Shown: positions 9,225 through 18,845, numbered from the stretch's first letter. The stretch: 32,549 bases of DNA from Flavobacteriaceae bacterium (GCA_017851655.1 JAFMMH010000015.1:1-32549), one strand, 5' to 3'. The notes: a model not told the origin generated them from the letters alone. Program-made: numbers and translations.

Positions 9225-9281
9225 CAAGGAAACGATTTTTTATTTTTCAAATTTGCAATCCAAAAAAATGCAATAATTTCT

Positions 9282-10289
9282 ATGGAACATAGTACGAACG
9301 AAATGATTGATATCAAAGCAATCAACGATAAGATTGAGAAGGAAAGTGCCTTTATAGATTTACTTACAATGGAGATGAATAAAGTCATTGTAGGTCAGAA
9401 ACACATGGTAGAACGGCTTTTAATAGGCCTTTTGGGGAAGGGACACATCCTATTAGAAGGAGTTCCTGGGCTAGCTAAAACGCTAGCGATTAATACTTTG
9501 AGTCAAGCCGTTAAAGGGAGTTTTAGTCGAATTCAATTCACGCCAGATTTACTTCCTGCGGACGTTGTAGGAACAATGATTTACAACATAAAGGAAAATG
9601 ATTTTTCTATCAAAAAAGGGCCCATTTTCGCCAATTTTGTCTTGGCGGATGAGATTAACAGAGCCCCAGCTAAAGTTCAGTCTGCATTACTTGAAGCCAT
9701 GCAAGAGAAGCAAGTTACTATTGGAGATACTACGTTTAAACTCCAAGCACCCTTCTTAGTGATGGCTACTCAAAACCCCGTAGAGCAAGAGGGGACTTAT
9801 CCTTTGCCTGAGGCTCAGGTAGATCGATTTATGCTGAAAACCGTAATTGATTATCCAAAATTAGATGAAGAACAGCTTATTGTTCGAAACAATTTAAATA
9901 GTCAAATGCCAAAAGTGAAGCCTGTAGTTACTACAAAACAAATTTTAACTGCACAGGAAACTGTTCGTGAGGTCTACATGGACGAGAAAATTGAGAATTA
10001 TATTTTAAACCTCATTTTTGCTACTCGATATCCTGAAAACTACAATTTAGAATCAATTAAGCCACTCATCAGTTTTGGTGCATCCCCTAGGGGAAGTATA
10101 AATCTTGCAACTGCTGCAAAGTGTCATGCATTTCTGAGACACAGAGGTTATGTGATACCTGAAGATGTTCGAGCTGTAATCTTCGACGTTTTACGTCATA
10201 GAATCGGCTTAACCTATGAGGCAGAGGCAGAAAATATAACTTCTGAGGATCTGATTACACAAATAATCAATGAAGTAGAAGTACCCTAA
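9282..10289 (+). CDS. MoxR family AAA ATPase
   Basis: GHILLEGVPGLAKT (Walker A), LADEINRAPAKVQSALLEAMQE (Walker B) and ATQNPVEQEGTYPLPEAQ. Confidence 0.95.
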   Translation: MEHSTNEMIDIKAINDKIEKESAFIDLLTMEMNKVIVGQKHMVERLLIGLLGKGHILLEGVPGLAKTLAINTLSQAVKGSFSRIQFTPDLLPADVVGTMIYNIKENDFSIKKGPIFANFVLADEINRAPAKVQSALLEAMQEKQVTIGDTTFKLQAPFLVMATQNPVEQEGTYPLPEAQVDRFMLKTVIDYPKLDEEQLIVRNNLNSQMPKVKPVVTTKQILTAQETVREVYMDEKIENYILNLIFATRYPENYNLESIKPLISFGASPRGSINLATAAKCHAFLRHRGYVIPEDVRAVIFDVLRHRIGLTYEAEAENITSEDLITQIINEVEVP

Positions 10290-10322
10290 ACTTAAGTTTT
10301 AAAGCATTCTACTTAGCATCTA

Positions 10323-11189
10323 ATGGATACAAAAGAGCTACTAAAGAAAGTTCGCAAAATTGAAATCAAGACACGCCGTTTGAGCGACCATGTCTTTGGT
10401 GGAGAGTATCATTCAACTTTCAAAGGACGAGGAATGACTTTTAGCGAAGTTCGACAATACCAATTTGGGGATGATGTTCGTGCCATAGATTGGAATGTTA
10501 CCGCAAGATATAATGAGCCTTTTGTAAAGGTTTTTGAAGAAGAGAGAGAATTGACATTAATGCTGGTAGTAGATGTCAGTGGCTCTGAGGGGTTTGGAAC
10601 AAAATCCCAATTTAAAAAAGAAGTATTGACTGAAATTGCAGCAACACTTGCCTTTTCTGCTCTTCAAAACAACGATAAAGTTGGTTTGGTTTTGTTTTCT
10701 GATCAAATTGAACTGTTTATCCCACCAAAAAAGGGACGTTCTCATATTTTGAGAATCATCAGAGAACTCTTGGAATTTAAACCTTTGAGTAAAAAGACTG
10801 AAATTGGAGCAGCTTTAGAATTCCTCTCTAGTGTTTTAAAGAAAAAGGCGATCGTTTTTCTTTTGTCTGATTTCATGGATAAGGGGTATGAAAAAACCCT
10901 CCGAATTGCGGCTAAAAAACACGATCTAACAGGGATAAGGGTGTACGATCCCATGGAAACAAGCCTTCCGAATTTGGGAATGGTTCCTATGATTGATGCT
11001 GAAACGGGTAGCATGAAATGGATCAATACCTTTTCTAAGGGAATTCGCAGAAAATATTCAGCTCGATATGCTGCACATGTTGGAAATTTCGAAGAACTGT
11101 TTAAAAGGAATGGTGCTGGGCAATTTAGCTGTAGCGTGGAGGAGAGTTATGTAAAAAAACTGTTAGGATATTTTAAAGCGCGTGGATAA
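10323..11189 (+). CDS. DUF58 domain-containing protein (vWA-like)
   Basis: GRGMTFSEVRQYQFGDDVRAIDWNVTARYNEPFVKVFEEERELTLMLVVDVSGS signature. Confidence 0.95.
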   Translation: MDTKELLKKVRKIEIKTRRLSDHVFGGEYHSTFKGRGMTFSEVRQYQFGDDVRAIDWNVTARYNEPFVKVFEEERELTLMLVVDVSGSEGFGTKSQFKKEVLTEIAATLAFSALQNNDKVGLVLFSDQIELFIPPKKGRSHILRIIRELLEFKPLSKKTEIGAALEFLSSVLKKKAIVFLLSDFMDKGYEKTLRIAAKKHDLTGIRVYDPMETSLPNLGMVPMIDAETGSMKWINTFSKGIRRKYSARYAAHVGNFEELFKRNGAGQFSCSVEESYVKKLLGYFKARG

Positions 11190-12819
11190 TATTAGACGAA
11201 ATAGCCTGAGCCTTTTGGCCACAATGATTAGTGTTTTTCTTTGGTCTCAAGAGAAAGCTGAATTGAAAGTTGGGGTAGATACTACAACCGTCAAAATAGG
11301 AGAACAACTGAATTATATTCTTCAAATTAAAGCAGATAGTACTGCACAAGTAATATTTCCAGAACAACCCATTTTTGCTCCTTTTGAGCTTTTAGAGGAG
11401 AGCACGATTGATACCCTTCGAGCACAATCTCATTTTTTATACACCAAAAAATACGCATTAATTCAATTCGATTCTGGGAACTACTTTTTGCCTCAACAGC
11501 AGGTGTTAGTGAATGGATTTTCAAAGATTGCTGATTTAATTCCTATTCGAGTGAATCCAGTTGTAGTAGATACAATCCAACAACCCTTATTTGATATCAA
11601 ACCACTCACAGGAATTGAAAAAAATTACGATGCTTTGATTGTGAAAATATTATGGGGCTTAGTAGCGGGACTTCTTCTGCTGGGGGTTATGTACACTTAT
11701 TTGTTTCAAAAACGCAAAAAAGAGCTCCGAGAAAGAGAACTTCCTCCTTATGAACGTGCAATTGAAGACCTCAAAGCCCTGGAAGGTAAAACACTAAAAA
11801 AACAAGAAGAATTTAAAGAGTATTATTCGAGATTGACAGATGTTGTTCGGAGATATTTAGAAGAAGAGGCTAAGATTGATGCTTTAGAAAGCACCTCTGA
11901 AGAGCTGTTGATAAAGTTGCAGTTACGAAAGGATGCAGGGACTTTAGATTTAGATAGATCCACTTTAAAAAGTTTGAGGGCGGTCCTACAAAATGCTGAT
12001 TTAGTCAAGTTTGCAAAGTCATTACCTGAGAAATATACAGCGAATGAAGACCGTAAAGTAGTAGAACTGGTAGTAATTGAAACTAAAGAGGTTTTGCCTG
12101 CTCCTACAGAAGAAGAATTAAAAGAAAAGGAAGCATATCAAGAATACCTGAAACAAAAAAGAAGAAAAGAACTTTGGATTTGGGGTGTGTCGGGAGTTGC
12201 ATTAGTAACTATTTTAGCTTTGGTAGTATCTATGCTCATTTATGGATACTATCCTGTGAAAGACACGTTGTTTAGAAACCCAACAAAACTTCTTACAAGC
12301 GGTCAATGGGTAAAAAGTCAATATGGTACTCCACCCCTAGGAATCGAAACTCCTGAGGTATTGGAACGAATAAGTTCATCAGACCAATTGATTCAACAAT
12401 TTCGATTCGGAACTTTTGACAGTCCATTTTACATTGATCTTCTGTTTGATTTTCCAAAGCCAGATCCTAATGATGCAGAAACTCCTCCATCAGACCCAGA
12501 ACAAGCTGATCTCGAGAAAGGACAAGCTCTAGTGAATAGTATTATATCTAGTTTTGAATCAAAAGGTGCCGTAAATATTTTAATGAAGAACGATGCAATC
12601 ACATTACCCTCTGAAATTCCTGTTGCAAAAATTTATGGGACACTAGATTATCCCAAAAAGAAAAAACAAGAAAGGGTACGTTGTAACTTCAGTGCATACT
12701 TATTCACTTTTGAGCAGGGAACTATTATCGTAACCCTCATGTATGAAAAAGAAGATCGCTATGGAGCTGATATTGAACAGCGTATAGTCAATAGTCTTGA
12801 ATTAATAAAAGAACTTTAA
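11182..12819 (+). CDS. uncharacterised two-TM Bat-operon protein (BatD/DUF4381-like central segment)
   Basis: N-terminal signal/Ig-like region, TM near LIVKILWGLVAGLLLLGVMYTY, charged helical segment, second TM WIWGVSGVALVTILALVVSMLIYGYY, C-terminal ~190-aa domain. Overlaps the DUF58 stop by 8 nt (GTG start). Confidence 0.7.
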   Translation: MDNIRRNSLSLLATMISVFLWSQEKAELKVGVDTTTVKIGEQLNYILQIKADSTAQVIFPEQPIFAPFELLEESTIDTLRAQSHFLYTKKYALIQFDSGNYFLPQQQVLVNGFSKIADLIPIRVNPVVVDTIQQPLFDIKPLTGIEKNYDALIVKILWGLVAGLLLLGVMYTYLFQKRKKELRERELPPYERAIEDLKALEGKTLKKQEEFKEYYSRLTDVVRRYLEEEAKIDALESTSEELLIKLQLRKDAGTLDLDRSTLKSLRAVLQNADLVKFAKSLPEKYTANEDRKVVELVVIETKEVLPAPTEEELKEKEAYQEYLKQKRRKELWIWGVSGVALVTILALVVSMLIYGYYPVKDTLFRNPTKLLTSGQWVKSQYGTPPLGIETPEVLERISSSDQLIQQFRFGTFDSPFYIDLLFDFPKPDPNDAETPPSDPEQADLEKGQALVNSIISSFESKGAVNILMKNDAITLPSEIPVAKIYGTLDYPKKKKQERVRCNFSAYLFTFEQGTIIVTLMYEKEDRYGADIEQRIVNSLELIKEL

Positions 12820-12822
12820 CCC

Positions 12823-13827
12823 ATGTTTGAAGGAATTTATTTTGCAAATCCATATTACCTCTGGTTGTTTCTTTTGATACCAGTGGTTATCGCGTGGCAT
12901 TTGTTTACCTGGAAAAATTCACAGCCCAGTTTAAAAATCTCTTCACTTTCAGGATTCGGAACAGAACAATCTTTTTTATCAAAGCTTCGGCCAATTCTTT
13001 TTATTTTTAGAATAGTATCAATGGGACTGATTATACTTGCGATAGCCCGCCCACAGACAGTTGATATTTCTACACGAACCAAAATGAATAAAGGAATTGA
13101 TATTATCATGGCCATCGATGTATCCTCCAGTATGTTAGCACAGGATCTCAAACCAGACAGATTGAGTGCCCTAAAACGAGTGGCTTCTTCATTTGTGGAC
13201 GACCGTCTCTCTGATCGTATAGGTTTGGTAGTCTATGCTGGGGAAAGTTATACCAAAACACCGATAACAAGTGATAAGTCTATAGTCAAAGGAGCACTCA
13301 GAGAAATAGCTTACCAAGGCCTCATTGAGGATGGGACTGCTATTGGAATGGGATTGGCAACCTCTGTGAATAGATTAAAAGATAGTAGAGCAAAGAGTAA
13401 AGTGATTATTTTGTTGACAGATGGGGTAAATAATTCTGGATTTATAGATCCTAAAATTGCAATTGAACTTGCCGTGGAATTTGGAATAAAAACATATACT
13501 ATTGGCTTGGGGAGTAATGGTACAGCAAGGGCACCAGTTGCAATTTTACCAACAGGAGAATTTCAATACGGGATGACTAAAGTGGAAATAGATGAAGAAT
13601 TATTGAAAGAAATTGCAGCTGCTACTGGCGGATTATATTTTCGGGCAACTGATAATAAAAAATTAGAAGAAATTTATGCAGAAATCAACAAGCTTGAAAA
13701 AACAGAGATTGAAGAATTTAAATACTACAATTACGAAGAAAAATACAGAATCTTGATTCTATTAGCACTTGGGTTTCTCGCTTTAGAATGGATTGGTAGA
13801 AACACCTTATTTAAAAGCTTTATATAA
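12823..13827 (+). CDS. batA: vWA domain protein BatA
   Basis: vWA MIDAS AIDVSSSM, flanking TM helices, operon position. Confidence 0.9.
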   Translation: MFEGIYFANPYYLWLFLLIPVVIAWHLFTWKNSQPSLKISSLSGFGTEQSFLSKLRPILFIFRIVSMGLIILAIARPQTVDISTRTKMNKGIDIIMAIDVSSSMLAQDLKPDRLSALKRVASSFVDDRLSDRIGLVVYAGESYTKTPITSDKSIVKGALREIAYQGLIEDGTAIGMGLATSVNRLKDSRAKSKVIILLTDGVNNSGFIDPKIAIELAVEFGIKTYTIGLGSNGTARAPVAILPTGEFQYGMTKVEIDEELLKEIAAATGGLYFRATDNKKLEEIYAEINKLEKTEIEEFKYYNYEEKYRILILLALGFLALEWIGRNTLFKSFI

Positions 13828-14874
13828 ATGTATCAAATAGACGCATATCAATATATTTACTTGCTAGGACTTCTTCCGTTGTTATGGTTTGCTTTTGGTT
13901 TAGTAGTAAGATGGAAGCGTAAACTCCAAGCTAGATTTTCGCGTCCTGACTTACTTAATCATTTGAGTCCAAACCGATCACAGTTTAAACCGACTCTTAA
14001 ACTCATCTTTTTTAGTCTCTCAATCTTTTTAATGGTGGTGGGACTGATGAATCCTAAAATTGGAACACAACTCGAAACAGTAAAACGTGAAGGAGTCGAT
14101 ATTGTTTTCGCAATTGATGTTTCCAAGAGTATGTTGGCTGAGGACATTGCTCCAAATAGAATTGAGAAGTCCAAACGTTTAGTTTCCGCTATTTTAAATC
14201 AATTGGCGAGTGATCGGGTAGGGATTATTGCATATGCCGCACAAGCCATCCCTCAACTTCCAATTACCACAGACTATGGTGCCGCAAAAATGTTTTTACA
14301 AGCTTTAAATACAGATATGCTTTCCTCTCAAGGAACTGCTTTGGATAATGCTATTGATCTATCTGGCACTTTTTTTGATGACGAGGATCAAACAAACCGA
14401 GTTATTTTTTTAATATCGGATGGGGAAGACCATTCAGAAGAAGCTGCAAATGCTGCTGCACGAGCTGATGAATTAGGAATCAAAATCTTTACCTTTGGTG
14501 TGGGTACAGAAAACGGCGCACCTATCCCTTTAAAGCAAAATGGTGTGATAGAGTCTTATAAAAAAGACTTTGACGGTGAAGTGGTCATCACCAAACGCAA
14601 TGCAGAGGTACTTCAGGTAATAGCGGATGCTACGAACGGGAAATATCAAGATGGGAATGATACTCAAGCAGTCTTGGATTTTGTATCTGAAGAATTGAAA
14701 GCCCTAGATAAAAAGGAATTTGAAGCAAAGAAATTTGTAAGCTACAAAGATCGGTTTCAACCTTTTTTAATTGGAGCTTTACTATTTCTTTTATTGGACC
14801 TATTTTTGTTTGAGACCAAAACCAAATGGGTACAAAAAATGAATCTTTTTAATGAGAATACGAATGAAAAATAG
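13828..14874 (+). CDS. batB: vWA domain protein BatB
   Basis: MIDAS AIDVSKSM, TM flanks; starts directly after the batA stop. Confidence 0.9.
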   Translation: MYQIDAYQYIYLLGLLPLLWFAFGLVVRWKRKLQARFSRPDLLNHLSPNRSQFKPTLKLIFFSLSIFLMVVGLMNPKIGTQLETVKREGVDIVFAIDVSKSMLAEDIAPNRIEKSKRLVSAILNQLASDRVGIIAYAAQAIPQLPITTDYGAAKMFLQALNTDMLSSQGTALDNAIDLSGTFFDDEDQTNRVIFLISDGEDHSEEAANAAARADELGIKIFTFGVGTENGAPIPLKQNGVIESYKKDFDGEVVITKRNAEVLQVIADATNGKYQDGNDTQAVLDFVSEELKALDKKEFEAKKFVSYKDRFQPFLIGALLFLLLDLFLFETKTKWVQKMNLFNENTNEK

Positions 14875-15688
14875 TACGTTTTGGATTTTTATTTTAGGAG
14901 TTGTTACTGTCTTAAAAGCACAGGAAGGGAAAGTCATTAATCACATTTACGACGGGAATACTCAGGTCGAAAAGGAAGCATATACTGCGGCAGAAAAGTC
15001 ATATCGCAAAGCCCTTTCGATAGCACCCGAAAAGCCAGAAGCACTCTATAATTTAGGGAATGCTCATTTTTTAGACGAACATTATGACGAAGCTTCTCAG
15101 CGATTTTTTCAAACGCAAAAATTTGCATCTTCAAAAGAAGATAAACATAGAGCATTCCATAATATGGGAAATGTCTTTATGAAGAAAAAAGAATATCAAA
15201 AAGCTGTTGAAGCATATAAAAATGCACTCAGAAACAATCCTTCCGACGATGAGACACGCTACAATTATGCCTTAGCCAAAGAGCTTTTGGATAATGAAAA
15301 GCCTCCAGAGGAACAAGAGCAAGACGATAAAAAGGATCAAGAAGACCAGCAAGATAAAGAAGAAGAGGAGGATAAGGAGCAAGAGGATGATCAGGAAGGA
15401 GATCAAGAAAATAAAGACGAAAAGGATCCCAATAAAGAAGGGGATGAAGGTGACGAAAATAAAGACGAAGGAAAACCTCAAAACGAAGGCGATCAGAATA
15501 AAGATCAAAAAGATCAACAAGACAATGATCAAGAAAAGAAAAACCAAGAACCAAAACAAGGACAACTTTCTCCTCAGCAAGTTCAAAGCTTATTAGAGGC
15601 AATGAATAATCAAGAAAAAAAAGTTCAAGATAAAGTCAACGCCAAAAAAGTAAAAGGGGTACCTGTTCGAGGCAAAAAAGATTGGTAA
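14864..15688 (+). CDS. batC: TPR protein BatC with long acidic low-complexity tail
   Basis: TPR units (PEALYNLGNAHF, AFHNMGNVFMKKKEYQKAVEAYKNALRNNPSDDETRYNYALAKELL) followed by an E/D/Q/K-rich tail. The ATG at 14864 overlaps the batB end by 11 nt. Confidence 0.85.
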   Translation: MKNSTFWIFILGVVTVLKAQEGKVINHIYDGNTQVEKEAYTAAEKSYRKALSIAPEKPEALYNLGNAHFLDEHYDEASQRFFQTQKFASSKEDKHRAFHNMGNVFMKKKEYQKAVEAYKNALRNNPSDDETRYNYALAKELLDNEKPPEEQEQDDKKDQEDQQDKEEEEDKEQEDDQEGDQENKDEKDPNKEGDEGDENKDEGKPQNEGDQNKDQKDQQDNDQEKKNQEPKQGQLSPQQVQSLLEAMNNQEKKVQDKVNAKKVKGVPVRGKKDW

Positions 15689-15689
15689 A

Positions 15690-17465
15690 ATGATGAGTAT
15701 TAAAGCATTCCGATTCCTTTTTATACTGTTTTTAGGAGTGGCTTTTAGTGTCCAAGCTCAAATTACTTTTGATGCTCAAGTAAGCAAGAAGAGATTGGGA
15801 ATCAATGAAAGACTTCGAGTGGATTTTAAGATGAATGAAAATGGAGACAATTTCATTCCTCCTAGCTTTACCAATTTTTTAGTTGTAAGTGGCCCACAGC
15901 AAGCAGTAAATCGTTCTTGGGTAAACGGCGTGAGTAGCTTCTCTAAAACGTACACTTATTTTTTGACCCCCAAAAAAAAAGGCAAGATTACAATAGAACA
16001 AGCATCAATTACGATTCAAGGTGAAGAATATAAAACCACACCAATTCAAATTGAGGTTACTGAGGCAGTCGAAAAACCGAATGATCCCAATAATATTGAT
16101 TATCTCACAGATGAAAATATTCAATTGGTTGCCGAAATTTCAGACACTACACCTTACCTAAATGAAGGGATTACCATAGTGTACAAGTTATATTTCAGAA
16201 ACCCGATTTCAATTACGGATGTACAAGAATTAGAATCACCGAGTTATGGTGACTTTTGGAGCACAAAAATAAATATAGGAAGGGCACAAGTAAATCCTCG
16301 AGGAAGCTATAAGGGAGAGCCTTATAATGAAGTGGTTTGGCAAAAAGTAGTCCTCTATCCACAAAAATCCGGAAAACTTATCCTTGAGCCTTTAACATTA
16401 AACCTTAGCCTTAGCGTTCCTAGTAATAGGCGTGATTTATTTGGAAGAAGGATACTAACCCAAGGTCAAAAAACGATTACTGCGGGTAAAAGAACTTTGA
16501 ATGTTAGGCCTTTACCTACTGAAGGGCAACCCGAAAATTTTTCAGGAGCTGTAGGGCAATTTGATTTTGATGTGATCTTATCTAAAGATGCGTTAAAAGC
16601 TTCAGAGTCTTTTCAAGCAAAAATAAAAGTTAATGGAAAAGGGAATTTAAATTTATTTACACTTCCGAGAATTAATGTCCCCAATACGTTGGAAGTTTAC
16701 GAGCCAGAACGTACTGAAAATATTAAAACCAGTTTAGCCGGAATGCAAGGAAGCGTAGAAGAACTCTACACGATTGTTCCTCAATATCAAGGGAAATATC
16801 CAATACCTCCTGTACAGTTTTCCTATTTTAATCCAAGTACTAAAAGCTATCAGACCTTAAGATCACAGGAATTGTTGGTTGATGTTTTTGATGGTCCTAC
16901 AGCAGGAACGAAACCTCAAAACACATTGAGCTTGAATTCAAAAATGCCCGTTGGAGGAGCAGAGAGTTCTTTTAGATTTATTCAATTAGAAACCAAACTA
17001 ATGCCGATAAAAACAAAAGCATTTTGGATGAGCCTAAATTTTTGGATTCTCCTTGGAATTCCTTTTTTAATTCTTATTCTAGCATACTTGTTTAAACGAT
17101 TCGTTTTGGAAAAAGCAGAGGATTCTTCTAGTGCTAAGCAGCGTTTAGCAAGCCGATTAGCAAAGAAATACTTAAGTTCTGCCAAAAAAGCATTTAACAA
17201 TCAAATTGAATTTTATGAAGCGCTCGAAAGAGCCCTTCATAATTATCTAAAAGCAAAGCTTAAGATTGAAACATCGGAACTTAGCAAAGCAAAAATTGAA
17301 GAACTTTTATTAGCTAAAAAAGTAGAGGAGCAGCTGGCAAAAGATTTTATTGAGGTAATTGAAAACTGTGAGCTAGCTCGATACTCTCCAGGATCTGCAG
17401 GAAGTATCCAAGCGGATTATGAAAGAGCAGGTCGTGTAATGGCAACGATTGATAGACAATTATGA
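15690..17465 (+). CDS. batD: BatD protein
   Basis: Signal peptide, Ig-like repeats typical of BatD, C-terminal TM and cytoplasmic helical segment, operon position. Confidence 0.9.
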   Translation: MMSIKAFRFLFILFLGVAFSVQAQITFDAQVSKKRLGINERLRVDFKMNENGDNFIPPSFTNFLVVSGPQQAVNRSWVNGVSSFSKTYTYFLTPKKKGKITIEQASITIQGEEYKTTPIQIEVTEAVEKPNDPNNIDYLTDENIQLVAEISDTTPYLNEGITIVYKLYFRNPISITDVQELESPSYGDFWSTKINIGRAQVNPRGSYKGEPYNEVVWQKVVLYPQKSGKLILEPLTLNLSLSVPSNRRDLFGRRILTQGQKTITAGKRTLNVRPLPTEGQPENFSGAVGQFDFDVILSKDALKASESFQAKIKVNGKGNLNLFTLPRINVPNTLEVYEPERTENIKTSLAGMQGSVEELYTIVPQYQGKYPIPPVQFSYFNPSTKSYQTLRSQELLVDVFDGPTAGTKPQNTLSLNSKMPVGGAESSFRFIQLETKLMPIKTKAFWMSLNFWILLGIPFLILILAYLFKRFVLEKAEDSSSAKQRLASRLAKKYLSSAKKAFNNQIEFYEALERALHNYLKAKLKIETSELSKAKIEELLLAKKVEEQLAKDFIEVIENCELARYSPGSAGSIQADYERAGRVMATIDRQL

Positions 17466-18259
17466 GACAGGAGATGACATCATATTTATATAGAAAAAAA
17501 AGATTTTGTTTCAGCTTTTTTTTGGTCATGAGTATACTTGTTTTGAATGCTCAGGAGAATCCTCAATCTTTATTTAATCAAGGGAATACTTCCTATAATG
17601 AAGCAAATTATACAGAAGCAGTTGAATTGTATAAGCAAGTTTTGGGAGCGGGTCTTCATAGTGCTGAACTTTATTACAATTTAGGTAGTGCCTATTACCG
17701 ATTGAATCAAGTAGCTGAAAGTATTTATTATTTTGAAAAAGCAAAGATGCTAGATCCTAAAAATGAGGACATCAAGGTTAACAGTTCTTTTGCTCAAAAC
17801 ATGACCATAGACGCCATAGAACCTTTGCCCAAATCTCAAATAGCTCAGATTAAGAATCGCGTTTTTGGAGTTATGAGTTTGGACTCTTGGTCCAAAGTTA
17901 GTCTAGGGTTACTTTGGCTCTCTTTAGTTCTGTTTTTAGCCTATCTGTTTATTTTTTCTTCACTGCTGAAACGCTACTTTTTCTTTTTATCTCTTTTGAC
18001 CACAATTGTATTTACAGGAAGTCTTGCCATTAGTTTTTCAAAAAACACAGCGATAGAACAAAGCCAATTTGCGATTTTATTCTCTCAACAACTTGATATT
18101 TGGTCCGAACCCAATCAACAGGGAGATTTATTGTTTATACTTCATGAAGGAACAAAAGTGCAAGTGTTAGACTCACTTGCTGAATGGAAAAAAATCCGCA
18201 TTGCAAACGGCTCTGAAGGGTGGTTTAAAAATGGGATTATAAAAACCTTAAACGACTAA
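17462..18259 (+). CDS. batE: TPR and SH3-like domain protein BatE
   Basis: TPRs (SLFNQGNTSYNEANYTEAVELYKQVLG, AELYYNLGSAYYRL), two TM helices, C-terminal SH3-like segment; ATGA overlap with batD. Confidence 0.85.
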   Translation: MRQEMTSYLYRKKRFCFSFFLVMSILVLNAQENPQSLFNQGNTSYNEANYTEAVELYKQVLGAGLHSAELYYNLGSAYYRLNQVAESIYYFEKAKMLDPKNEDIKVNSSFAQNMTIDAIEPLPKSQIAQIKNRVFGVMSLDSWSKVSLGLLWLSLVLFLAYLFIFSSLLKRYFFFLSLLTTIVFTGSLAISFSKNTAIEQSQFAILFSQQLDIWSEPNQQGDLLFILHEGTKVQVLDSLAEWKKIRIANGSEGWFKNGIIKTLND

Positions 18260-18261
18260 AT

Positions 18262-18771
18262 TCAAATGAATTTCGAGTCTAAAAGGCTATTGTTATCATT
18301 TACCCAATCAAATAAAAAGGACGCGATATCTGAAAGATAATTGAAGGTTACAGATTCTCTGATAACTTTTTCAGGTAGTATCGTTATTATGCTATCAATT
18401 TGTTGGTAACAAATAAGCAGGGCACTCAGAATGACGACCCATTTACAAACTCCAAAGATTCCCCCTGCCATTCGATTTAAAAGTCCGAGAGCAATTATTT
18501 GTAGTGTTTTGGTAAGCATTTTTGCTAATAAGGAGATCCCGTATACAATCACAATAAAAAGTAATAAAAAACTAACCACTTGAACGATTTTGGGATCAAT
18601 TTCAATATGGGATTGGATAAAAACAGCAATGCTATTAGAAAACTTAAATGCTCCTAAAATCCCTGCAAGTAAAGCGATCACCCCAGCAATTTCGACCACA
18701 AATCCCTTAATTAATCCACGAATAAGCCCGTATGACAGGCAAATAAGGATCACGATATCTAAACTATTCAT
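18262..18771 (-). CDS. CvpA family membrane protein
   Basis: LDIVILICLSYGLIRGLIKGFVVEIAGVIALLAGILGA is CvpA-like. Confidence 0.9.
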   Translation of the reverse strand: MNSLDIVILICLSYGLIRGLIKGFVVEIAGVIALLAGILGAFKFSNSIAVFIQSHIEIDPKIVQVVSFLLLFIVIVYGISLLAKMLTKTLQIIALGLLNRMAGGIFGVCKWVVILSALLICYQQIDSIITILPEKVIRESVTFNYLSDIASFLFDWVNDNNSLLDSKFI

Positions 18772-18845
18772 ACCTCCAAAGTACATTTTTTTAAAGCAAA
18801 TTTTAAGAGAACACCGTTTTTTTAAGATTTAAAACTTTGAAATAA

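Noticed and set aside
8991-9281. Possible ncRNA or ORF in the 290-bp SDR/moxR intergenic region
   Set aside because: AT-rich, no ORF of useful size and no strong hairpin; best explained as a divergent promoter region.
10742-11026. 94-aa minus-strand ORF antisense to DUF58 (and similar short ORFs at 1062, 4392, 5431, 6745, 12855, 13959, 14937, 29177, 30401)
   Set aside because: All overlap strongly supported genes and lack domains or promoters.
9282-11189. MoxR-DUF58-vWA genes as a possible defence or ternary conflict system
   Set aside because: Gene order and the BatA-E proteins identify the standard chromosomal Bat operon. No nuclease, protease effector or mobile context is present.
15228-15602. 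Minus-strand ORFs of 124 and 104 aa (15228..15602, 15272..15586) and a plus-strand 100-aa ORF (15294..15596)
   Set aside because: All are shadows of the purine-rich batC tail. Their translations are low-complexity (poly I/L/F or K/I/R) with no start context or domain.
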